In this document: positions 1 through 11,604 of the stretch, piece by piece
How the letters are laid out: each line of letters starts with the position of its first letter
Numbering within the stretch: the first letter of the stretch is position 1
DNA from: Pempheris klunzingeri
Lineage: Eukaryota; Chordata; Actinopteri; Acropomatiformes; Pempheridae
Assembly (NCBI RefSeq): GCF_042242105.1
Contig: NC_092032.1
Location: 12,015,915-12,079,914 of the forward strand
Direction: 5' to 3'
Length of the DNA: 64,000 nucleotides
Notes under the pieces: generated by a model
The model's input: only the letters and a program-made list of their open reading frames with translations
Database searches by the model: none
What the model was told of the DNA's origin: nothing
Program-made: the position numbers and the translations under genes

Positions 1-1753
1 TGTACATTCTACAAAGAAATTATGTTTCCTTTTTTTAAAAAAATAAGATCAGCGACGGGAAGATCTGCCTCGTCCCATCACTAAGTGTGAGAGCACTATG
101 TGTGGTCTCCGGATTTGCATTATTTTTCTTGATGTGTGTAACTGAAAGAGGAAATAGTCACTGTAGCTACATGTAGTAAAGCTACAGGGCTATGTGCTTA
201 AACTTCAGAGCTTCGCTGTAACCCGTTAACTTACTGCTAGAAATATACCTCTGACGTGAGCATTGCTTCAATAGAAGTGCTTGTCAGATTGTCAATAGTT
301 TTTTTGTTTGTTTTTGGCATATCTGCACTCTCACAATATACAGTATGGGTTCTAATAGGTGAGCTAGCGGGGCAGCACATCCAACAATTTCTGTAACTGT
401 CCGACGTGATCCGATAATCCGACATTCACACCCACTTCGTGCAGTAATTGGCAGGGAGTGCAGAGTTAGGAGGGTCTCAACTTTTCATTCTTTACACAAC
501 TATTTCCGTCACTTTTTCATGTGTACAAAAGAGTACAATGCCATTAATACATTTCAGGAAGGACTGTCTGAAATTGTGCATCACTCCCCTCGTATCGCAT
601 GTCTTTCCTTTATATATTTTTCAGTTTTTCAATCTGGCTTCCAATGTGGCCATTTTGGAGCAACTGAATCTTTAGCCTTCGAATGTGATCGGACAATGTG
701 TCATGCAAACTTTTTCTTTCCTAGCATGGCTCCACATATGGCCTGTTATCACTATATATGTGCAATCATGAATTCAAATGTTACACGCATGTACATATAT
801 AAACACTCACTATAAAATAAACATTGTGCTCTATATGCTTCTGTTTTCTGATTACTGATTGAATCTTTTGCTGTCTAGTGTAATTATTTCATAGATGTCT
901 GTAAAGGTCCCATGAATTTCTCAGGATTCCTGACGTCAAATTCAAAACAAGTCTACAGTTAAATTAAATGAAATCCAGAAGTGTATTTTAGGCTGAGTGT
1001 TATGTCTGACCTTAGTCACTTGCCATTCAGAAAGGTGTTAGTGTTATATTGACTGGCACGGTGGTCCTGCTGTGCCATTGCTCCCAGCCTCCAGGATTAA
1101 AAAGACAGTGCACACTAGACATGACTCACTCATTGAATTCCCCCACTCACATGGCCTCACTGCAGCTCCAATCCACCAGAGACGTTACGTAAGTTGGAGG
1201 CAACTTCACTTACTCAATCTATTAGAGGAGAAGATAAAATGAATGCCGTTTTTAATTGCTGTCAGTTATCTTTGACTCAACCACAATAGATCAGTGCTTT
1301 ACACTTATGGTGTTTTTTGAGCATGAAACTTTACCCTAGATCTCTGTCTGATTCCCAGTAAGCTCACACTTCTCTTACAGAGATAATGGGAAGCCACAGT
1401 CAGTGACAGGCCATACAGTTCAAGAATGGCCCTGCCAGGCCTGCCGCCAATTACTCCCTGAGCAAGAACAGAAAAGTAAACATCCAAACATTTAACACAT
1501 TCACGCATTGTGTACACACTGGTGCAAATGTGCACACACCTCCTTTCTTTTCCCACTTTTTCTTTCTCTGTGGTCTTGGCAGTTAACAAAAAAAAGCCAA
1601 TTGACTCCATCCCGTCCCGTTAAGTCTGCAGCCTATTTGTAAAGATCATAGACTTTAAATTGGATGCCCAAGAGCCACAAACACAAATGTGAAGTCTGAA
1701 CTTGTCATTTCTGAATGGGATACTATGACTGCAAGTCAGGCATTATGGTAGCA

Positions 1754-1774
1754 TGTGTGTGTGTGTGTGTGTGT
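1754..1774. repeat. (TG)n microsatellite
   Basis: About ten uninterrupted TG units in the gene desert. Confidence 0.95.
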
Positions 1775-1840
1775 TGTCATTTGCTACAACAGCAATGTTT
1801 TGTGTTGCTAATGCAAGCAAAATAGTAGAATAATATAATC

Positions 1841-1868
1841 TGAATGAATGAATGAATGAATGAATGAA
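1841..1868. repeat. (TGAA)7 microsatellite
   Basis: Seven perfect TGAA tetranucleotide units in tandem. Confidence 0.95.
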
Positions 1869-4220
1869 TATCTCTTTAAAAGCCCTGTAAGCATTTACAA
1901 ATGTATGCTAGAAATTTTTCCTAATGTATTTAAATTTAAAAGCTGGTTAAATATGCCATTAAAAATCACCAGCACCCATATGGACACTTAAAAGCAGCAG
2001 TGGTCACAGTCTGGACCTGCCCTGGTAATTTCTTTGGTGAATTTTGAAGATGATGTTGTAGTTGGTGGAGCAGCTCGAGCTCATGTCCATGGAGACAATG
2101 CGCACTCGTTTCTCCCATGGTTAATTGCTGTTCATGTTACTCCCAGTGAGGCTCCCCTCCTCTATATCAGCCCTCAGCCAATTTACATCTTATTATGTCT
2201 ATCTGTGCTGAGACCTAGTATCTCAAATAGAGAGAAAATTACTCTCCATTTCTGGGGGAAATAGTGACTCGTTCTAGTCACCCCAACATTGATGCTTTCT
2301 GTCACTGTGTCAGAGGTGCTCATGAAGATATTGTATAAATTCTGGCCATGCAGTATGGACATTGTTCCATATTCTCTCTCCATTATTAAAATGTCATTAA
2401 CTGCACAAATAAATGGCAAGTTTGCAAAATAACTGAATGGCGGAGGATGAATTTGGCTCCTGCATTCAAAAACCCACATACAGAAGAGGTATGTTACTTA
2501 AAATCACTGATCTGTGCTCGTGTGTTTGAGGGAATGATGTTGCGATCGCTCTCTTTCATTATGTAAAATAAATTACAATGTACTTGCATGCCAAATGTTA
2601 AACAATTATCTCTGCGCTACATCATTTTTATTATTTACACATCAAAGCCAACATCCTGAATGATGGATATTCAAGTGTTAGATATGTTGATTACTTAGAT
2701 CTAGCGGGGCTTGGTGTACAAGTCATGCTTTTGTGATGAAGTGGTATATTAATAAACTTGACTGAGAGAGGAAAAGCCCTCTGATAGGACAATTATTTTT
2801 TGCTATAAGCAGCCTGTGTGTGGGAGGACAGCCTCACTCCCAAGGTTTCCACTTTCCAGCAGTGAGTGACAAAGCCTATCTATTAAAGCAGCCAGAATTT
2901 TACCAGCGTTCACAATCGATCTTGTGCCCTGCGTGGCCTATAAAATAATGTATCGTAATGAGGGGTGGGGGCCTTTGATGAATGACGGAAAACACTGTGT
3001 AAGTGACATCCCAAAGTTGTAGGCTGTTTCCATTTTATTCTCAATATCAGTCGCACAGTGAAACATTCTGTTATAGTTCAATTTCCATCAAACTCCTGTG
3101 TGCACATGACTGTCAGTGACATCCCAATCAGTGTTGCTGACGTTATTCCTGATGAATGTCATAAAAACAAGCATGTGTGTTGAAGACACTGTAATTGTTT
3201 CTGACAATACGATCAAATCATAAACATTCAAAACATAAGTACAGACAGGGGTGGTGCAGATACAGAAATGTGGCATTTAAAGCACAAATGAAGAATTTTG
3301 AAGGTTTTGACGGCATTGGGTGTCATTCATTGTCATCTGTTCATTTTTATTCATGTGCATATAAATACACTACACTCCTAATCATTTATCTACTTGTGTG
3401 TATAGTCTTTGCTTTTCATTCAGCTGCTCTTATCTCAACTGCAACCTACCTATTATTCAGGTTTCTGTGAAAATGTCATTCTTAAAAAAAAATGTTGTAG
3501 TTTTATTGAGTTACATGCAGGCACCCATTAGACTGCATGCATTCGCTCTGTCTCTCATCTCCATGTTCACACACACAGTGGTGGTGAGATGGGATCCTCT
3601 GATTCAGCAAATCAAAGGCCTCTCCTCCTGTCCATATTATCGATGCTGCTGGAGGGCCGTAGAGGATGCCGGGGCACAAGGCAGGGTGGGGGTGGGAAGA
3701 GCTGGCAGATCTGTGGGGGGCAGGGCAGACAGGGCTGGAGCTGCAGATTATTCTGGAAATTGCCAGCTGCAGTGTCTGCAATCAGGATCAAACCGGTTCC
3801 GGGTGGGGGAGGAGGAAGTCACTGTCGATTTTTGTCAAACCAGCCTGTGCCTGTGTGTCTCCCGGCTGAGTGGGATGACATTCGCGAGGGCGACGGTGGA
3901 AATGTCCCACCACCTCATCCTCTCCTTAATAATTCATCCGCCTGCCTGGGCTCTCTGCAGGTCTGTGGCTGTAGCCGTGCCGCCCGCCTTTTAATGGAGC
4001 CAGCGATTACCAACACCGACATCTTAACATTTAAATAATACACAGACACCAGGCCGGCGCAAAATCAATAGCACATAGAGAGTGCGTAATGAAGAGCACA
4101 GCACATCCAGCAGCCATCTTGCCTACTACAGGATGTACAGAGCATGTAGATGAAAAAACACATCCAGCACTCCTTGCTCTGCGTGCTACCTCCCCCACCC
4201 TATTCCCAATGATACTATGG

Positions 4221-4342
4221 GGTCTTCTTTTTCTTTTTTCTCCTCTTCCTCATCCTCTCACTCCTCCCTATATTGCCTCTCTTACACTCCTCTCCCTCTT
4301 GTTTCTTCCTCTCCCTCTATCTCTGCTTCTCCTGCTCTCTGA
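4221..4342. repeat. Polypyrimidine tract
   Basis: About 120 bases consisting mostly of C and T on the plus strand with few purines. This is low-complexity sequence, and open frames across it are composition artefacts. Confidence 0.75.
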
Positions 4343-5979
4343 GGATTGCAGGGCTCCTGAGGCGAGCAGCAGAGCCCTGGGACAGACCCTGATTAAAACT
4401 GCCTGTTAATGACAAAGGCCCCAACGCTGCAGCTCACGCTCTAATCCTAATCTGTATGCATCCGCAGCAGCACATATTTCCTCCCGTGCTCAGTCCTCTG
4501 ACACCAGACAAACGGAAACACAGAGGCAGCCATTTTGGAACAGCTGCATGGAGCTTCGTGTAATGGAGGAGCTCTGCCCAGGACACCAACAGGGACAAAA
4601 CTGCTGCAACAAATCCACTTGCACTTGTCTGTAACCACGTTATGCTCTCCTAATCCCTCCAGGTCCATGTGTGCCAAATTTGTCGCTACATGAAAAAGAA
4701 ATTGAGCACAGTTTCGCAATGTGCATGATGTGACCCTGCAGCCTTTAGCTAAAAACAAAATCACCTTGTAGTTTCAGCACGATGATCAACTGAGCATGAG
4801 CCGCCATTTGCACAGCTATTTGCACAGATTTTAAAAAACGAGCAGGGGAAGCTTGAGCACACGGGTGAAGCAGCCCTTTCACCTGAAAGGAAGACTGATG
4901 GGCTAACAATATAGGGGGAAGGTGAGCAGTTTATTTTAGCAGCAAGGGGGGTGTCTGCATGTCTCCAGTGATGCGGGGGTGATTTCTTTCGGCAGGCCCC
5001 GCAAGTGCCCTGAGGCGAGAGGGATAAGGGCCGTAGAGGAGAGGGGAAGAGAAAGAATCTGGCCTGGAGAGACTTTGCAACATGAGTGCACTGGAGCTAT
5101 TAAAAATATAACGAGATGAGTGTAACAGTGTATATTTAGCTGCGGCAAAAGAGCCTGCTACGTTGTGTGTTACACTGGTCGTTCATATCTTTTGGTCACT
5201 GCGGGAGCTCAAATCAAAGTGGGAAAAAACGATGAGAAATGAAAAACAGAAAAAAGGCAAACTGAAGTGTTAATCAGTTGCTGTTTCTGCTACTGGTGTG
5301 TAAAAGAAGCGCACCACATCTGTGCAGCATCCTCTTTCACAGCGATAAAAAACAATGGAGTTTTAAATGAACAGGGGGATTGATTCGGTGCTTAGAATTA
5401 TGGATGCTGGGAAAGGATCTTGGGTGTGGGAAAGAGGAGAGGGGATTATGAATTTCAGCAAATCAGAGAAAACCATGTGGAGGAATCTCAGCGCAGCTTT
5501 ATGTTTTTTCTGTCTCGATTCTTCCCTCCTTTTTCACTCTTTAATTCTCTCTCCCTCTCTCCTTTGTCTCTATCTTGAGCTCCCTCGCTCTCTTTGATAA
5601 AGTGGGTTTTACATGAGTTTTTCTATTGACATCTGCCTACAATTCAGCTGTCCACTGCGCCCATCCTTTATTCTCTAAACTGCTTGTACATCTAAACTGC
5701 ATGAGCAGCTCTTTCTCTCCGAGACATTATCATTGTAGAGCTGCAGTATTTATTCAAATCTCTTCATTTTCATTAAAAAAAAAATCATGAATCTGCTCTT
5801 GAAAATGGAGAATGTCACATTGTGAGACTGCCTTCATTCCTTCTTGTGTCATTGGCATTAATTGAGTGACTTTTCAATCAGAACAAATAGCTAAACCTCA
5901 ATTTGATTTTTTTGCCCTTCAAACATTGAGCCTAGGAGCTCCATGAAATCTGACATATTTTTAGCAAAATAGAGCATTT

Positions 5980-6350
5980 GTCTGAAGGAATAATATGACA
6001 TTTATCAAATAATATGCATGTTCTTTTGTGTCAAGTTAGATAAGGAGATTGGTACTCTTGTATATGTCCATTAGCTTAGCTGAGGGTTAGCTTAGCTAAG
6101 CATTTAGATTGGAAATGGGGAAACAGATTGGGTGGTTCTGTCCAAAGGTTAAATCTGCCTATAGATCAGATTTATAGAGACATTTGTTTACCTTTGGACA
6201 AAGCTAAGCTAGCTGTTTTCCCTTGCCTCCAGTCTTTATGCTATGCTAAGCTAAGCTAACAGACAGATATGAGAATTGTATTAATCTTTTTATCTGACTC
6301 TTGGCATGAAAGCGAATAAGCTTATTTCCCAAAATGTCAAACTAGTGAAA
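5980..6350. mobile_element. Foldback (palindromic) MITE-like element
   Basis: The two halves are imperfect inverted copies. The arm at 6086-6149 runs from GTTAGCTTAGCTAAGCA to TCTGTCCAAAGGT. The arm at 6190-6260 runs from ACCTTTGGACAAAG to GCTAAGCTAAGCTAAC. Flanking sequence is also inverted: AGATAAGGAGATTGGTACTC on the left matches the complement of 6270-6302 on the right. The TAGCTTAGC... and CTGTCCAAAGGT segments are those of a repeat I recognise as very common in teleost genomes. It has no coding capacity, so it is presumably a non-autonomous DNA transposon. Exact ends are uncertain by tens of bases. Confidence 0.75.
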
Positions 6351-8589
6351 TGGTAATTACGTCTCCTCACCCCTGGAGTGCATTTATTTATTTATTTATT
6401 TCAGAACAAAAATATTTTCTCTTTGACTGACCTTTCATTGGTGTTTAATTAGAAAAGAAATCAGCCCACTGCTTACAGTACAATCATGCTATCTACCAGG
6501 ATGCAGAAGTCCATCATACTCGCAGACATTTTCATTCTGTCCACTGATGAATAGGAGATGGTGCTTGTAATTACAGGGTGCTTTGCGGAGTGTGATTGCG
6601 GCATGTTGTGGGTCAGCGAGACCAAGGTTCAAGCTTCTTGATATTTCCCAGAGAAATAAATATAACCAAGAGATGTGCCCAGGCTTCTGCGGATCACAAA
6701 ACCGAGGTCCCCTCTGTGTAGCCACCTTTGGCTTCAGAGAGCCAAGGAAATGATTTAGTGATCTGAGAAAGCTCTGGGGTGCTAGAGAGGAAGTGACAAT
6801 CATAGAGAAATTAAAGGGTAGAGCTTCTTTAATCCACGCCGTCGGCAACCTCTGTACGACAAAGTGTTTGGAGAATTGAGCACATTGGTGCAGTGCTAAA
6901 AAGCGTGGTGCTGTCTCAGCCGAGAAGCGCTGGGGTCTTTCTCTGAACTTCTGGAGAAGAGGCTCAGTAGGTGAGAAAAGGTTTTCCTCTGAACCAGCTC
7001 GGTGCAGAGCATATGTGCGGAGCACGACATGTACACCGTTAAAAGGAAGACCTCCTACTCTGAGAGCTACATTATTCTCTCAACTTAAATGAACCTAATG
7101 GCTGTTCTTGCAAAGTCTCCCTTCTCATCATTGAAATGATGGGCCTGTTGGCACCATGCATCCGCAGATAATACAATGGAATTTGGTGCACACTGGAATC
7201 TCTCCATTTTATAACAAAGCACAAGTGGAACTCATATCTTCCTCTTCACAGCAATAGTGGAAACATCAAATATTTAACTTGATAATTTGATGTTTAAATT
7301 GCATGAACTTCTAGATGGAGACAGAAGACAAGCCCTCATCCTACCTCTTCACATGCGTAATTTAAATCAGTGGTCGCCATTCTCTAACTCTCAATCTGCA
7401 ATCAAGGCTGAGGGTTATGAAATATTTTCAGCCCAAACCTGTCCATTTGAATATGAATAATACACAAGGTAGAGTGCATTATGATAATAGCCTTCAATTA
7501 CACAAGATATCTGCATATCTATCTCCTTTACTTCTTGAATGCCGTGAAGAGGAGTATTAGACTTCTGAGGACTCTCTGAACACGAGAGCAGCATGAGCGT
7601 TGAGCGTCATTTCTCTGCGGCCACTCAGAGTTGCTTGCTTAGTATCAGCATTCACAGCCCGCTTCAATCAATAGCAATTAATTATCGCGGGTACTCCAAA
7701 ATGATAAATGCTTTTTATCTATCACTTCACAAATCAATGGCTTCACTGTTACCGTGCTAACATTTCCCTCATCATCCGGGTTAATCAATTGAAAAGTCAG
7801 TCAGTGGACAATTTACATTGAAGATGTATGATGAAGGGGGATCAATATTATTAGCAGTGAGAGTGAAAGGAGTGTGAAACCTGTGACGAAGAATGACTGC
7901 AGCTAGCATTGGTTATAACACACAGAGTGTCTCCTGTTCAGCCGTATATCACAGCTACTGTAATTCTTAGACTTTGCTCAGGTGAAACATCTGACAGGAT
8001 GTTAAGTCAGAGGTTAATCTTTACACAGTGGCCATGTTTTCCTGTCCTGCAGTGGTTGTAGCTCATGTGTCCCCGCAGACCCCTGTGACCATGTGACCAA
8101 GAACCCAGTGACCTGCTGTGGATGGCGTCTGACCCCCGAGGTCAGGGTGTACAGGGCGAGCGTGACAGGCGACGCCTCTCCTTGACGCTATACTGCTGAC
8201 CTTTGACATTCTGTTTGAAAGCTTGGCTTTCAGAGTAGCTACATAAATCTTAAGAAGAGATGCTAACGTTCATTCTTACAGTAGAGGCTTTGCAGTGATT
8301 TAAAATGAGGGCAGACTGTCCCAGTTATTCACGTCTTTCAAACGTAAACAACCTGATTTTCCAATGCAAGCAAAAAACAAAAAAGAAAACACATGCCTAT
8401 TTGAAATGTCTCCCACATTTCTACTCAGATCATTTACAAAGCACCTATACAACGATATAAAATGCTCCCGAGTATTACAAATAAAAGTCCAACATTTAAA
8501 AGTACAGAGGTTTTATCAGCAAACCGGTAAGTATTCAAAGTAAATGTTGCTGGTCGAGGTTAAGTTTGAACTATTTCATATACGGGATT
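6351..8589. other. Gene desert with candidate non-coding elements
   Basis: No supported exon. A 178-codon minus-strand open frame spans 6489-7025 but shows no recognisable domain, and I treat it as chance. The sequence is complex and balanced in composition, with AT-rich homeodomain-type words such as TAATTATC near 7678-7685 and AATAATTTGATG-like words. Blocks 6480-7030 and 7370-7880 are the best candidates here for conserved non-coding elements. Confidence 0.5.
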
Positions 8590-8800
8590 AGACCAGTGCT
8601 ACTCAGCCGTACCCCCTCCAAAGGGTTACAAGGTGAATCTAGGGGGTGTTTGTAAGATCATTAATGAGAGAGGAAAATGAGAGTTTTCTCCAATATTTTC
8701 AAATCATTCTTTTAGCTTTTTAATGAAATATAAGATGCTTATATCTTTGGGCCTTGAACAGTTTTCATAAATGACAAGCCAAAAAGGTTGGGAGCCACTG
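8590..8800. mobile_element. Degenerate interspersed repeat
   Basis: Begins near an ACCCCCTCCAAAGGGTTAC segment and ends near AAAAAGGTTGGGAGCCACTG. Those two ends resemble a teleost non-autonomous DNA repeat that carries GGTTGGGAACCACTG-type termini. A related, more decayed copy lies at 26,945-27,125. No coding sequence is present. Family assignment is from memory and only moderately sure. Confidence 0.5.
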
Positions 8801-8914
8801 TTCAGCTTTTAACAGAGCATTGTACTTTATGCGATCTTCCCAAGTTTTATGTAAAAAAGTAAAATGGGATGAAGCAGGTGTAAGCAGTGGCAGAGAATTG
8901 AAAATTTAACCACA

Positions 8915-8985
8915 AGTGCTTCAGAATTATACCCAAGTGCAGTACTTGTGTAAATGTACTTAGTTACTTTACCATTACGCATTAC
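8915..8985. repeat. Fragment of AAGTAC-rich teleost repeat
   Basis: Contains the words CAAGTGCAGTACTTGTGTAA and ATGTACTTAGTTACTTT. These match the short motif set of a dispersed repeat seen several more times in this window (10,340-10,760; 27,245-27,350; 35,440-36,810). Confidence 0.5.
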
Positions 8986-9141
8986 ATGCATGACGTTCAT
9001 CAATTAGTTTCTGTTCATTTAGCAAAAGAAACAGGAGTAAAAGTAATCAATTAGATGTAATTAACATGGTTCAATGACATTCTGATCACTTTGTTACGAT
9101 GTAAAATTAGAAATTATTCACGAGTAAAATGATTCTGTAAC

Positions 9142-9143
<2 letters not shown>

Positions 9144-9196
<53 letters not shown>
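9144..9196. repeat. (GT)n microsatellite, about 53 bp
   Basis: The longest uninterrupted GT run in the window, about 26 units. It lies in the gene desert. Confidence 0.97.
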
Positions 9197-9198
<2 letters not shown>

Positions 9199-10339
9199 AC
9201 AATCAGACATTGTAGTATGTAAGTGGTGAGAAATGCTTATTATACTTCCCAATCTACTGTACTCCTCCCTCTTTAGGATCATTAAGGATGGCGAGAGCTC
9301 TGTCCTTATATATTTAAATAAAAGTTATTATGCCTGAAGGAGCCAAAAGTTTTTCCTTTTTCTTTTAAAGTCAAGAACCCGTTGTTAAATTTTCTTGACA
9401 TATCGTGTTTAGGTCTTTGTTTATTGACTTAATTTGGTCAAAATAGATTGTTCACAATGGTCTAATTATCATAATTATACATGTTTCTATGGAAACTCAC
9501 CAGTCTAGGCTTGGTTCATTATGTTTTACCTCGCAGACAGTTTTAATTATTGTGATGCAAGATAAGAAACGGCTGTTGGCGTTTTCAGCTACCACACGGT
9601 CGGGTCCCATCAGCACAAGGCTGTGGCCAACACAAACTAACTTTGTGATGTAACCTTCATTGCAAATCAGCTTCATTCAGATAATGTATACTAATTTGAT
9701 TATTGGTAAAATGAATATATGTATGTTTACCTTGGAACAAATTGAAAAGCAACAGAGCATTTATGTGTTGCATTACAATTTTCATATACATCATTTGATA
9801 TAAACTTTTCCATATATAGAAAGGCATTCCTTTTTCATTCATAGTGCCAGTGTAGCGTTGACTACAAAGTCACCAAGCCTTAATATCTACTGGAATAATT
9901 AAATTATAATAGAATTTCCAATTATAGCACTTTTATTGAAATAGCAAAAAGCCACTTAAATGGTCAAATTGAAAATATATCTCACATTCTACATAATAAT
10001 TGCTTGTGTTCCTCAACTTTCTGTGAAAGTAATCACACCACACGACTCCCAGGCGAGCAGTTTCCTTCACAGGACTTTGTGTCCATAGAGGACAGGACTC
10101 AGATCCACACGTCTAAGGCAACAGGTCTCAATCAGTCATGGTAGCTGGAGTCTGGGCCTGGACACATCCCTCGCTATTACAGAGCTATTGATCGTTTAAT
10201 TACACTATATGGGTCAAATTTCCCATGATAGATGACACTGTAAAAAAAGAAAGATTGGAAACAACAAAGGAGTGAAGCAAAAAAAAAAATAGATGATACG
10301 AGAAAGTTGGAAAGTGGAAACAATCTACAGTATAATAAT
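9197..10339. other. Gene desert, nothing recognised
   Basis: AT-rich sequence without supported exons, RNA genes or clear repeats on either strand. Confidence 0.5.
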
Positions 10340-10760
10340 GTGTGGTCATAAAAATGTAACGTAACGAGTATTGTGCCTGAGTACATTTATGAGGTGTTTG
10401 ACTTGAGTGTTTATAGTTTCTTCTATTTTATTCTCCTGCTCCACTGCATTTATGTGACAGCTGTAGTTACTCAAATGAAAATATTACATACGATATGATT
10501 ACCGTACTAAATATGATGCATCAGTATTGTTTAACTAGGAAGTAGTACATAAATAAGTTAAAATTAGCTTCACCTCTGACAGCTACGACATTAACCTCCA
10601 ACTTAGGTGTTAGAACATCAGTAATGTTGATACAGTAATATAATATACATATACTAGAATATTCTGGGGGGACATTGTGCATGATTAGTACTTTTGCTTT
10701 TGATACTTTAAGTTGATTTCACTGACAGTACATATGGTATTTTTTATTTAAGTATTTGGA
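10340..10760. repeat. AAGTAC-family interspersed repeat, decayed copy
   Basis: Carries the hallmark words of the family: GTGCCTGAGTACATTTATGA, TTCTATTTTATTCTCCTGCT and CCACTGCATTTATGTGACAG, then TTACTCAA. In better-preserved copies (35,805-35,960 and 36,525-36,810) the order is TACTCAAGTACTGTGCTTAA, then GTACATTTTTGAGGTACT, then a CCACTAC/GCATTT box. It is non-coding. Confidence 0.55.
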
Positions 10761-11555
10761 ATATTATTCAGACTAACCAGCACATGTAATGAAACATTTT
10801 TTAATGAAAAAAATATATTTAGACACATGCACACACACATCTTGCAGCATATAACGTGCTATGACTTGAGGTAATAGTTGCCTCAAGTGATCATTGATGC
10901 GACAAGTAACTGAATGTAACTGAGTGTAATATTGTTCTGCATCTCATGCAGAGCTTGTTACATAAACTCCTGTCTGTTTGTTGTGTGTCTGAATCACTGC
11001 AGGCCGTATCACAACGTGCTCCAAATCCCTCATCTGCCGGGCTGCTGGTGAAAAGCTTTGAGGCAACACAGACTTGCCGTCAGTCGTCACAGTGTGCTAC
11101 CTGTGAAGCAAAGGTGACTGAGTATGAAGAGAATAGTGAAATCGTAGCCCTGTTATTTATGTGCTCTGTCTCTCCCTGTCTCTCTGTCTCCCTCAGCTGC
11201 GCTATTTTCTGCTCTCCCTCTGCAGCGTGGCTCTCGCTCAAACAGGCTCGGGCTCCCAGCTCTAATTCTGCAGCAGTCGCCGACGTCCTTCATTTGACCT
11301 TGGCGCACCACGATAACCTCTGTCGCTGTGCTGCTAGCCTCACTGTGCCCCCTGTGGCTCACCAGCGCATCATTACAGACTCGCACACTCAAACACACAC
11401 ATATTGCCATCCTGCTAATCAATAGTTCATCGGGCTGCGGGTCAAACAGAGGGAATTAACTGAGTGTGCCCAATCACGTGGAGGGGGCCTCTGGGAAAAA
11501 TCATTGGCTTCTCAGTGTTATGACTGGTCACACATGTATGGTGGTCTGTGTATGC

Positions 11556-11604
11556 GTGCGTGTTTGTGTGTTTGTGTGTGTGTGTGTCTGTGTACTTACA
11601 TCTG
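11556..11604. repeat. Imperfect (TG)n tract
   Basis: GTGT-rich stretch with interruptions (GTTTGTGTGTTTGTGTG, then TG units, then TCTGTG). Confidence 0.8.

Larger units (their letters stand above)
1..5979. other. Gene desert, left part
   Basis: No exon could be supported on either strand. All open frames here are short and none resembles a known protein family. An octamer-like ATTTGCAT lies at 113-120. The stretch has two microsatellites (1754-1774 and 1841-1868) and a polypyrimidine tract (4221-4342). Blocks at about 3560-4060, 4380-4510 and 4930-5150 are compositionally complex and not repeat-like, so they could be conserved non-coding elements, but this cannot be shown from one sequence. 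Confidence 0.6.

Noticed and set aside
10946-11425. 159-codon plus-strand frame in the desert
   Set aside because: No recognisable domain, no splice context, overlaps CT- and CA-rich sequence, and an antisense frame is equally open.
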